Shown one piece after another: positions 49,484 through 57,277 of a stretch of 64,000 nucleotides of DNA. A model generated the notes under the pieces. It saw only the letters and a list, made by a program, of their open reading frames with translations, was not told the DNA's origin and did no database searches. Position numbers and translations under genes: made by a program. The DNA is from an uncultured Victivallales bacterium (GTDB lineage: Bacteria > Verrucomicrobiota > Lentisphaeria > Victivallales > UBA1829). How positions within the stretch are numbered: the first letter of the stretch is position 1; each line of letters begins with the position of its first letter. The DNA is taken from the NCBI GenBank assembly GCA_934661375.1, contig CAKUJH010000010.1, forward strand, positions 26,828 through 90,827, written 5' to 3'.

Positions 49484-50988
49484 TTTCTGCTCCGATCCCG
49501 GATTTCCCGGATTATTTCGCGGTCGTCGAACGGGTGTTTCACTCCGTTGATTTCCTGATAGTTCTCATGTCCTTTGCCTGCCGCCAGCACAAAACCGTCC
49601 GGTCCGGCAAGACGCACTGCCAGTTCCAGCGCCGCCCGGCGGTCCGGTTCAATATGACATCTGCACCCGGCGGGAATGCCCCGGCGGATATCTTCAATGA
49701 TGGTCAGCGGATCTTCCGTTCGCGGATTGTCGCTGGTTACCACAATTTCATCGGAAAGTTTTGCCGCAACGTCACCCATGCGCGGGCGTTTGGTTTTGTC
49801 CCGGTCGCCGCCGCAGCCGAAAACAGTAACCAGCCGTTCCGGTTTCACGGCACGCAGTGCGCTCAATACCCGGAACAGCGCATCGTCCGTATGCGCATAG
49901 TCCACAAAAACGCGGATACCGTCCGGCAGACTGATGGCTTCCAGACGTCCCGGCGGTGCCAGTTCCGGTTCGGCAAAAACCTGCTGCAGCAGTTCGCCCG
50001 GAATCCCCAGTGACAATGCCAGTCCCGCCGCCAGTGCCAGATTGCAGACATTGTATTCTCCGGTCAGGGTTGACCGGATCAGCCGGCATCCCCAGGGCGT
50101 ATCCAGCTCAAACTCCGCTCCGTCAACGGACAACTTCAGATTTTTTACCCGGATATCCGCTTCCGGTTCACCATGCAGGGTTACTGAATGAACGGTCTGC
50201 TGTTTTGTCCGCAGTTCCGCGCGCAGACGCCATCCGTATTCATCATCCGCATTGAGAACGGCAGGTGCGCCGGGGCGCAGCATTTCCATGAACAGCAGAC
50301 GTTTCGCCTGAAAATAATTTTCCATCGTGCCGTGATAATCCAGATGATCGCCGGTCAGATTGGTGAAAACCGCTCCGGCAAACAGCAGAGAACCGGTCCG
50401 GTGCTGGTGCAGTCCGTGGCTGGATTGTTCCATGACGGCGCGCGGACAATGATGTTCCTTCATCCGGGCGAAAAGCCGCTGAATGGTCAACGCATCCGGA
50501 GTGGTCCGGGCGGCTTCCTCTGTCTTGCCTGCGCCGGTGTCGTATTCGACGGTGGAAAGCAGACCGCATGGTTCTTCCGGAAATGCAGCATGGAAAATTT
50601 TCCGGCTCAGATACGCTATCGTTGTTTTGCCGTTGGTTCCGGTTACGGCGAAAACGTCCATGCTGTCTGCCGGTTTGCCGTAAAATGTTTCACAGCATAA
50701 AGCCCAGCAGCGGTAGGAATCGTTTACCCGGAGAACGGGCAGATTGTCCGGAGCCTGCCACGTGGAATCCGCCGCGACAACAAACGCTCTGGCGCCTTTT
50801 GCCAGTGCATCCGCAAGAAAGCGGTGTCCGTCGGTTTTTGCTCCGCGTATGGCACAGAAAAGAGAGCCTTCCGCAACCTCTGCGGAATTATTGGCAACGT
50901 CGGAAACCGGAATGGACAAGTCGCCGGAAATACCGGAGATCCATTTTTTCAGCGCCTCGGCATAAACGGAGCAGGGCAGGGGAGTCAT
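49480..50988 (-). CDS. murE: UDP-N-acetylmuramoyl-L-alanyl-D-glutamate--2,6-diaminopimelate ligase
   Basis: A 502-residue Mur ligase: ATP loop FAVTGTNGKTTIAYL, the carbamylated-Lys and substrate region, YAHTDDALF and SDNPRTEDP. The DNPR motif is the meso-diaminopimelate specificity signature, as opposed to Lys-adding MurE, so the peptidoglycan is probably DAP-type. It acts in the cytosol on the cell-wall precursor. Overlaps murF by ATGA. Confidence 0.95.
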   Translation of the reverse strand: MTPLPCSVYAEALKKWISGISGDLSIPVSDVANNSAEVAEGSLFCAIRGAKTDGHRFLADALAKGARAFVVAADSTWQAPDNLPVLRVNDSYRCWALCCETFYGKPADSMDVFAVTGTNGKTTIAYLSRKIFHAAFPEEPCGLLSTVEYDTGAGKTEEAARTTPDALTIQRLFARMKEHHCPRAVMEQSSHGLHQHRTGSLLFAGAVFTNLTGDHLDYHGTMENYFQAKRLLFMEMLRPGAPAVLNADDEYGWRLRAELRTKQQTVHSVTLHGEPEADIRVKNLKLSVDGAEFELDTPWGCRLIRSTLTGEYNVCNLALAAGLALSLGIPGELLQQVFAEPELAPPGRLEAISLPDGIRVFVDYAHTDDALFRVLSALRAVKPERLVTVFGCGGDRDKTKRPRMGDVAAKLSDEIVVTSDNPRTEDPLTIIEDIRRGIPAGCRCHIEPDRRAALELAVRLAGPDGFVLAAGKGHENYQEINGVKHPFDDREIIREIRDRSRK

Positions 50989-52385
50989 TCCGGATGTTCC
51001 TCCGGTTCAATGACTTCCAGCCCGGTGGAACGTGAACCTTTCAGGAATACCAGATCATCCGCTTTCACCATGGCGCGAACGCCGTCAACCGCTTCTTGGG
51101 CAGACGGAAACGCCGTTGCGGAACGTTTTCCGGTAAGGGAAAGCACCGCCAGAGCTTCCGTCATTTTCGGACCGACCGCGGCAATTCTCGCACCGGGGAG
51201 ATTGTCCCAGGAAAAAGACAGAACGCGCATGTGTCCTTTAAGGGTATCGCCGCCCAGTTCTCCCATGTCGCCGAGAACCAGCAGCAGATGTTCGGGTGAA
51301 GCAAATTCTGCCAGCCAGCCGAGTGCGGCACACATGCTGTCCGGGTTGGCGTTGTAGGCGTCGTTGATCCATAATGCGCTGCCGTGCCGGGTTTTCTTCA
51401 TGCGCAGACCTGGCAGTTTCACCTGGCGGATTGCTTCCGCGATGGTTTCCAGCGGAATGCCGAAAGCCAGAGCCGCGGCAGCCGCACCCGCGGCATTGAC
51501 CGCCTGATGCCGTCCGGTCAGATTCCAGTCCACCCGGACTTTCTTTCCTGCGGCACTTTCAATCAGTTCAAATGAACTGCCGTTGAGATTGCCGCCGTGG
51601 TAAATGACCTGTACCGAGGCGTCCGGCGTTTCTCCGAACGTGTATTTTTCCGGCACGTGCGCCGCCGCTTTGACCAGAATATCATGTCCGCCGCATTGTT
51701 TCGGATAAACCGCTGCCCGGACAGAATCCGGCAGGAAGATATGACTTTTCTCTGTTGCCACACCGTTCAGATCATGGAAAAATTCAAGATGACAGCAGCC
51801 GATGGAAACAATCAGCGAAGTTTGCGGACGTGCGATCTTTGCCAGCGGTTCGATTTCGCCGTGATGGTTGGTTCCCATTTCGATGACCGCATATTCATGA
51901 CCGGGGTTGAGCCGCAGCAGATTCTGCGGCACGCCGATCTGGTTGTTGGTGTTGCCGGCTGTGGCAAGGACATGCTCCGGTCCTGCCGCATGGGCGAAAA
52001 TGGAGCGCAGGATTTCCTTGGTGCTGGTTTTGCCGCAGGATCCGGTGAGCGCGGCGAGTTTCAATTTCGGAAAACGGCTGCGGTGAAATCCGGCAAGAGC
52101 CTGATACGCTGTCAGCGGAGAATCCACCAGCAGAGCTGTCGCTCCTGCCGGAATCTTATCTGCTTTGTCTTTATCCACACAGAGCAGGGCGGCACCGCCG
52201 CGCACGGCGTCATCCAGATAATCATGGGCGTCGAAACGTTCGCCGGAAAGAGCGATGAACAAAGCCTGCCGCATTGGCTGCCGGGTATCGGTAACCACTT
52301 CGTCGACCACGGTATTCAGATCGGCTTCCCGGTTGAAAGTTCCGCCGCAGACCTGCCGGATTTCCTCAAAAGTGAACAGCCCCAT
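50985..52385 (-). CDS. murF: UDP-N-acetylmuramoyl-tripeptide--D-alanyl-D-alanine ligase
   Basis: A 466-residue Mur ligase: LTGSCGKTSTKEIL ATP loop (Cys in place of the usual Asn/Ser), NTNNQIGVPQNLL, EMGTNHHGEI, ATEKSHIF and INDAYNANPDSM. It adds D-Ala-D-Ala to the peptidoglycan precursor. murF-murE adjacency is typical of cell-wall clusters. Start codon follows a weak AGAGG-type site. Confidence 0.95.
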   Translation of the reverse strand: MGLFTFEEIRQVCGGTFNREADLNTVVDEVVTDTRQPMRQALFIALSGERFDAHDYLDDAVRGGAALLCVDKDKADKIPAGATALLVDSPLTAYQALAGFHRSRFPKLKLAALTGSCGKTSTKEILRSIFAHAAGPEHVLATAGNTNNQIGVPQNLLRLNPGHEYAVIEMGTNHHGEIEPLAKIARPQTSLIVSIGCCHLEFFHDLNGVATEKSHIFLPDSVRAAVYPKQCGGHDILVKAAAHVPEKYTFGETPDASVQVIYHGGNLNGSSFELIESAAGKKVRVDWNLTGRHQAVNAAGAAAAALAFGIPLETIAEAIRQVKLPGLRMKKTRHGSALWINDAYNANPDSMCAALGWLAEFASPEHLLLVLGDMGELGGDTLKGHMRVLSFSWDNLPGARIAAVGPKMTEALAVLSLTGKRSATAFPSAQEAVDGVRAMVKADDLVFLKGSRSTGLEVIEPEEHPE

Positions 52386-52406
52386 TTTGCGTATCCTCTC
52401 TGCCGG

Positions 52407-52979
52407 TTATTCCAGCACAATGACGTCGATGACTTTGTTGCCGAAGAAAACAATGCGGCGGGTTACGCCTTCATCTGCCCAGTAAAGCCAGGTGTCGACG
52501 GTTTCCGAGGGGGTACGCATGGCGGGCGGCGGACCGAACGCCAGCAGAACTTCGCTGCGGGTCATGCCTTTTTCGACAATGCCGCGTTTGATTTTTTCGT
52601 AGATGACCGGACGGACGCCGAGGCGCAGTTCCTTTTCCGGCTGGAACACAAAGAGACGTTTGATGAAGGATTCCACCGGGATCAGGCTGCGGTTGATGTT
52701 GTAGTTCAGAGAAAATTCCTTGCCGTCGGAAACCCGGCGGAAGCGGATCCGGTCCGTATTGGCGTCGATGAATTCAATTTCTGTTCCGAAGGGAAGGATG
52801 GTTCCCTGCTGAATATTTTCACTCCGCATATCGCCGTCTTCATCATACCACAGATTGTAGGCAGTGTAGACAGGGGTGAATTCCGGCATCTGAAGCACTT
52901 CTTCAGGGATGACAGTCCGGGCGCAGGAGGTCAGCAGCACAGCGGCTGCGGCGATGAACAGCAAAACAGTTTTTTTCAT
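52407..52979 (-). CDS. Lipoprotein with BamE/SmpA-like C-terminus
   Basis: A 190-residue lipoprotein: MKKTVLLFIAAAAVLLTSC, with Cys19 in a good lipobox (LLTSC). The middle part has no family I recognise; the C-terminal third has RGIVEKGMTRSEVLLAFGPP, the BamE/SmpA-type pattern of outer-membrane assembly lipoproteins, and a strand-rich end. It lies upstream of and on the same strand as murF. Its promoter is divergent from queC. Confidence 0.75.
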   Translation of the reverse strand: MKKTVLLFIAAAAVLLTSCARTVIPEEVLQMPEFTPVYTAYNLWYDEDGDMRSENIQQGTILPFGTEIEFIDANTDRIRFRRVSDGKEFSLNYNINRSLIPVESFIKRLFVFQPEKELRLGVRPVIYEKIKRGIVEKGMTRSEVLLAFGPPPAMRTPSETVDTWLYWADEGVTRRIVFFGNKVIDVIVLE

Positions 52980-53023
52980 ATCAGAACCTTTGATTTTATT
53001 TCCGGTTGCGGGATTTTTTCAGT

Positions 53024-53052
53024 AATTTACGCGCATTTCCTTCAACTTTCAA
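53024..53052 (-). promoter_or_regulatory. Promoter of the BamE-like lipoprotein gene
   Basis: TTGAAA (53052-53047), 17-bp spacer, TAAATT (53029-53024) on the minus strand. Confidence 0.5.
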
Positions 53053-53062
53053 TTTTTTTTGC

Positions 53063-53092
53063 TTGAAAAATCGCAAAAACAGGGGATATTTC
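53063..53092 (+). promoter_or_regulatory. Promoter of queC
   Basis: TTGAAA (53063-53068), 18-bp spacer, TATTTC (53087-53092), ~37 bp before the ATG and divergent from the lipoprotein promoter. Confidence 0.45.
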
Positions 53093-53105
53093 CGTTAAAA
53101 TATCC
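53084..53105. promoter_or_regulatory. Palindrome over the queC -10 region
   Basis: GGATATTT - CCGTTA - AAATATCC, an 8-bp perfect inverted repeat covering the -10 and the predicted start site. Its location fits a repressor operator better than an RNA hairpin. Confidence 0.45.
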
Positions 53106-53129
53106 AATTTGAGGAAGGAGTCTGGAGAA

Positions 53130-53813
53130 ATGTCCCGGAAAGCGGTGGTTTTGCTGAGCGGCGGACTGGATTCGGTAACGTGTCTGGCTGTGGCGAAAAA
53201 AGAAAATTTTGAGATTCATGCTCTGTGTTTTGATTACGGACAGCGTCATCATATCGAAATCGAATGCGCCAGACGCAGCGCTGCGGCGATCGGGGTGGAA
53301 AAATTCCATCTGATCCGTTTCGATCTGCGCATGTGGGGCGCATCCGCTCTGACTTCCGATTCCCTGACGGTTCCCGAATTTGAAGAACACCGTTCTCAGG
53401 TTCCGATCACCTACGTTCCCGCGCGGAATATGATTTTCCTGTCGTTCGGCGCGGCTCTGGCGGAGGGCATAGGTGCACGTGATATTTTCATCGGAGTCAA
53501 TTCCATGGATTATTCCGGCTACCCCGACTGCCGTCCGGCTTTCATTGAAGCGTTCCGCAAATGTGCCAACCTCGGAACCAAAGCGGTTGATGAAAACTGG
53601 GAATACAATATCCGCACTCCGCTGCAGTATCTGCGGAAAAAAGAGATCATTGAACTGGGCTTGTCGCTGGGCGTGGATTACTCGCTGACTCACAGCTGCT
53701 ACAATCCGCAGCCGGATGGACGCCCCTGCGGACATTGCGACAGCTGCGGTCTGCGTGCCAATGCGTTTGCTGAACTTGGCATGAAAGACCCCGCTCTCGA
53801 ACGCAAGTTCTGA
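53130..53813 (+). CDS. queC: 7-cyano-7-deazaguanine synthase
   Basis: A 227-residue QueC: the PP-loop LLSGGLDSVT, DYGQRHHIE, PARNMIFLS, GVNSMDYSGYPDCRP, and a four-Cys zinc site (HSCYNP, CGHCDSC). It converts 7-carboxy-7-deazaguanine to preQ0 for queuosine tRNA modification. ATG 53130 follows GGAG; the in-frame start at 53109 is not needed. No QueD or QueE neighbour is present. Confidence 0.96.
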   Translation: MSRKAVVLLSGGLDSVTCLAVAKKENFEIHALCFDYGQRHHIEIECARRSAAAIGVEKFHLIRFDLRMWGASALTSDSLTVPEFEEHRSQVPITYVPARNMIFLSFGAALAEGIGARDIFIGVNSMDYSGYPDCRPAFIEAFRKCANLGTKAVDENWEYNIRTPLQYLRKKEIIELGLSLGVDYSLTHSCYNPQPDGRPCGHCDSCGLRANAFAELGMKDPALERKF

Positions 53814-53837
53814 ACATCGGCAGCCAATAAAAAAATT

Positions 53838-53879
53838 AAAACCGGCGGTTTCGGAATGATTCCGGAACGCCGGTTTTTT
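53838..53879. terminator. Bidirectional terminator between queC and DUF1846
   Basis: AAAACCGGCG / CGCCGGTTTTTT stem with a second small stem (TTCCGG) in the loop; A-run before and T-run after, between convergent genes. Confidence 0.85.
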
Positions 53880-53894
53880 AGTATGCTCGCGGGG

Positions 53895-55412
53895 TCAGTC
53901 GATGAACAGGTCGCGGCTGGCGAATACCGGGTCGCAGGTGAGATTGATTCCCAGTTTGCGCAGTCCCGCTTCATCGCCCGGTGTGGGCATGTGCGAACAG
54001 TGCATTTCACAGCCGGAAAGTTTTTTCAGCTGGTTGACCGCCCGTTTTGCCGTCGGGTTGTTCGCCATGCTGACACTCAATGCGATCAGCGTTTCATCCA
54101 GAGCCAGGCTGACCCGTTTGATTTTCAGAATGTTCTTTTTGAGCAGACCGACAGACTGAATCACATCCGGGGAAATCAGCGGCAGATCGTCGGGCAGTCC
54201 CGCCAGAACCTTGACCGCGTTCAGCACACAGCTGGACGCCGCGTGAAGCAGCGGGGAGTTTTTGCCGGTAACAATGGTGCCGTCCGGCAGTTCCAGTGCC
54301 GCGCCGCAGTAGAAACCGTCATTGCCTTTGCCTTCGGTTTTCGCTGCCAGCTCCGCCGCTTTCCGGGCGGGTCCGACCACTACTCGGTCTTCTTCGTGCA
54401 GTTCCAGATTGTCCATCAGCACTTTGATCCGGTCGACGCTGGCGCGGTCGGCTGCTCCGATGGCATATTCACATTTGTAGCGGAAGTTCCGGCGGATGAC
54501 TTCCTGCCGTGCGGCTTCGCGCACCACTTCATCATCGGTAATGGCGAAACCGACCCGGTTGACTCCCATGTCCGTGGGAGACTGGTAAACCTGATCTTTG
54601 CCCATGATGCGTTCGCAGATGCGGCGCACCACCGGGAAGATGGCGATGTCGCGGTTGTAATTGATGGCGGTTGTGCCGTAGTGTTCCAGATGAAAGGGGT
54701 CAACCATATTCACGTCGCCGATGTCCGCGGTGGCGGCTTCATAAGCAATGTTGACCGGATGATTGAGCGGCAGATTCCAGACGGGAAAAGTTTCGAACTT
54801 CGCATATCCGGCGGCGATGCCGCGTTTGTGTTCGTGGTACACCTGGGAAAGGCAGGTCGCCATTTTTCCGCTGCTGGGGCCGGGTCCGGTAACAATCACG
54901 ATGGGTTTTTCACTTTCAATATATTCATTGGCACCGTATCCGGCATCGCTGACAATCAGGTCGACGTCTGCCGGATAGCCTTTGATGGTTTTGTGCCGGT
55001 AGACCCGGATGCCGCGGCGTTCGAGTTTGTTGATGAAGTTGTTGACTGCGGGGTGATCATCGTAACGGGTAACGACCACAGACTTGACTTCGATTCCCCA
55101 GTCGCGCAGATTGTCGATGATCCGGAGTGTGTCGGCATCGTAGGCAATGCCGAAATCGGCGCGGATTTTTTTGCGTTCAATATCGCCGGCGTAAATGCAG
55201 ATGACGACTTCGATTTTGTCTTTCAGTTTCTGCAGCAGCTGGAGTTTGACATTGGGATCGAAGCCGGGCAGGATGCGCGCCGCATGAAAATCATACGCCA
55301 GTTTGCCCCCGAATTCCAGGTAAAGTTTGTTGTCGAATTTGCTTGCCCGATTTAAAATTTCCGCCGACTGCTGTTTCAGATACAGCTCATTGTCAAAACC
55401 TGTTTTTTTCAT
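53895..55412 (-). CDS. DUF1846-family protein
   Basis: A 505-residue DUF1846 protein, full length for the family. GGKLAYDFHAARILPGFDP is the N-terminal signature; VTGPGPSSGKMATCLSQVYHE is a P-loop-like block with Ser-Gly-Lys; and DMGVNRVGFAITDDEVVREA, SSCVLNAVKVLAGLPD follow. The biochemical role is not established. It has a consensus promoter and is convergent with queC. Confidence 0.9.
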   Translation of the reverse strand: MKKTGFDNELYLKQQSAEILNRASKFDNKLYLEFGGKLAYDFHAARILPGFDPNVKLQLLQKLKDKIEVVICIYAGDIERKKIRADFGIAYDADTLRIIDNLRDWGIEVKSVVVTRYDDHPAVNNFINKLERRGIRVYRHKTIKGYPADVDLIVSDAGYGANEYIESEKPIVIVTGPGPSSGKMATCLSQVYHEHKRGIAAGYAKFETFPVWNLPLNHPVNIAYEAATADIGDVNMVDPFHLEHYGTTAINYNRDIAIFPVVRRICERIMGKDQVYQSPTDMGVNRVGFAITDDEVVREAARQEVIRRNFRYKCEYAIGAADRASVDRIKVLMDNLELHEEDRVVVGPARKAAELAAKTEGKGNDGFYCGAALELPDGTIVTGKNSPLLHAASSCVLNAVKVLAGLPDDLPLISPDVIQSVGLLKKNILKIKRVSLALDETLIALSVSMANNPTAKRAVNQLKKLSGCEMHCSHMPTPGDEAGLRKLGINLTCDPVFASRDLFID

Positions 55413-55462
55413 GTTTTCCGATCCCGGTAAGTGAATTTGTTCTGTCCGTCAACCGGGAAAAT

Positions 55463-55491
55463 AATATACGACGGAAAAGCGGAATTGTCAA
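55463..55491 (-). promoter_or_regulatory. Promoter of the DUF1846 gene
   Basis: TTGACA (55491-55486), 17-bp spacer, TATATT (55468-55463): a full consensus -35 with the local -10. Confidence 0.7.
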
Positions 55492-55583
55492 GAACAAAAA
55501 CAGTGTAATCATCCGTTTTGTGTGTCGCAGGACAGAACATTCGGCTTTATAATGCAAAGCGCTGTTTTTTAAGTGTTATCGGT

Positions 55584-55612
55584 TTGACAAATAGCAGATA
55601 CGCATGTATATT
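55584..55612 (+). promoter_or_regulatory. Promoter of the secretin genes
   Basis: TTGACA (55584-55589), 17-bp spacer, TATATT (55607-55612). This implies a ~280-nt leader before the ATG at 55898. Confidence 0.7.
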
Positions 55613-55618
55613 ATGCGG

Positions 55619-55897
55619 ATTTTTATTAGAAGAGAGAAATTCAGCCGGGTGCTGAGTTTGTGTCGGAACTCAATAGTGAGACAAAAACGCTTTATTAAAA
55701 AAGAAAGCAGGGATGGTGAACAGGACATGGCAGAGTGTCTGCAAAGGGTGAGGTGAAGGGTATCATTGTGCGGGACTTTCGAATCATTTGCGGAAGTTCA
55801 GTGCAGCTGTCATTCCGGCGGGTTTCTGCGGAGAATGTTTTTTTCTTTGCTTGATTTTGATGGAGAACAACCCCAAATTAACAAAACAGGAGTTTTT
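55619..55897 (+). promoter_or_regulatory. Long 5' leader of the secretin operon
   Basis: About 280 transcribed, apparently untranslated bases between promoter and ATG. An in-frame upstream start at 55766 would give a Cys-rich unconvincing N-terminus in front of a clean signal peptide, so it is rejected. CAGGAG with 6-bp spacing marks the true start. No riboswitch class was recognised; long leaders often carry structured control elements. Confidence 0.4.
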
Positions 55898-57245
55898 ATG
55901 AAAAAGCAACTCTTTTCTCTCCTTGCCGCAGCGGCTTTGGTTGTGCCGGCATTTGCGGCGGAGGAAACCCGCACGATCCGTTTGATTCAGGACGATGCCC
56001 AGAAACAGATGGCGACGAAAGTCTATCGGCTTAAACACCTGAAGGCTTCCGACATCACCCCCTATGTGGATGCCGCCTGCCGCCGCTACAAAGGCACTTC
56101 CCAGGTTCGCAGCCTGAACGCTGGCAAGGACAATCAGTCGATCATCGTCACCACCGCCGAAGAATTTATCCCCTATGTCGATCAGGTTATTTCTGTTCTT
56201 GACCGGGGCACCAAAAAAGATGCTTTCGGATCTGCCGTTTACGGTCCGGGCTACAAATGGAAAGTCTACTGGCCGAAATACCGCCACGGCAAAGACCTTC
56301 TGCTGTCCGCCGATGTGATGCTTTCCGGCACGGGCAGCAACTTTGCCGACAACGGTGCGCTCTGGCTGAAAGATGACCTCGATGATGTGGATTACGCTCT
56401 CGACTGGATCAAATACTTTGACCGTCCGCTCCCGCAGGCGCAGGTTGTTTTCCGTTATTATTCCGTGCGTGAAAGCACTCTCCGCGACGTCGGCATCGAC
56501 TACCTTGCCTGGAAAAACGGTCCCGGCATGAACCTGATGGATTTCGCTTTCAATTCCGGAAGAATCGCCTGGGACAAGATTCTCAGCAGTGCTTCGAACG
56601 CCGGCAGCGCGATTTCCTGGGCTTACGGCGGAATCTTCACCTTTTGACCTCAGCTTCATCCGTCTGCTTCAGCAGTCCGGCGGAGCCAAAATCGTTGCTT
56701 CCGCCACGATCAACGTTCTCAACAATCAGGCTCCCGCCACGATCGTTCTCACCCCGACTTACAACGCTCAGGTCAAGAGTCCGGAAGACCATACATCCTC
56801 CGTTGTTGCTCTGGAAGGCGCTCCGGAATTCAGTGTTACCATTTCCGCTCCGACCATCTGCTTCTTCACGGAAGATAAAGACGTGAACGACATGGGCTGG
56901 ATTCCGGCGGACAAGGCGTTTTATGACAGAAACAACGGCAGTTTCATTTTCGCTTGCAGCGTCAACTCCACCGACCCGGTCGAAGCCAACAACTACGGTA
57001 CGCAGATTGCCAGCACGGCAAATACGTTCACGGACTGGAAAACCATCCATTTCGGCCGCGAGCAGGTTCTTACCAAAGCGGTCCGCGAATTTGATGTTGA
57101 ACAGACGATCGGTGTTCCGTTCCTCTGCCAGCTGCCCGTTCTGAAATACATCTTCGGAACAACCACCACCATGAAGGAAAAGAATTACATCTTCGTGACC
57201 GTGGAAGCAAATCTGGTTTATCCGGATACTGTTGCCCAGAAGTAA
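55898..57245 (+). CDS. Secretin-family protein, split by a +1 frameshift
   Basis: About 449 residues if read across the shift. Frame 1 (55898-56647) has a signal peptide (MKKQLFSLLAAAALVVPAFA), a secretin N-type domain (YRLKHLKASDITPYVDAACRR, VTTAEEFIPYVDQVISVLDR), and stops at TTT-TGA-C (56642-56648). The sequence continues without loss in the +1 frame as DLSFIRLLQQSGGAKIV to a secretin-like end (GVPFLCQLPVLKYIFGTT). The next gene, a paralogue, aligns across this point without a break. It is therefore a recent frameshift, a base error, or programmed +1 shifting on a slippery U-run at UGAC. Confidence 0.8.
56642..56648 (+). other. Frameshift site UUU-UGA-C
   Basis: At 56642-56648 TTT TGA C allows tRNA-Phe on UUU to slip one base forward onto UUU, then reading GAC. 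Both this and the prfB site (CUU-UGA-C) have a UGA followed by C and a slippery last codon. A possible Shine-Dalgarno-like GGCGGA lies ~9 bp upstream, further away than in prfB. Confidence 0.55.
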
Positions 57246-57277
57246 TCGGAAACATTGACATTTAAGGATTTATCATC

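Noticed and set aside
53093..53129. preQ1 riboswitch before queC
   Set aside because: No class I or II aptamer pattern; the palindrome lies at the -10 rather than inside a long leader.
56589..57245. Second half of the split secretin as a separate gene with its own start
   Set aside because: No ribosome binding site before the in-frame ATG at 56589, and similarity to the downstream paralogue continues across the frame change, so it is the second part of one gene.
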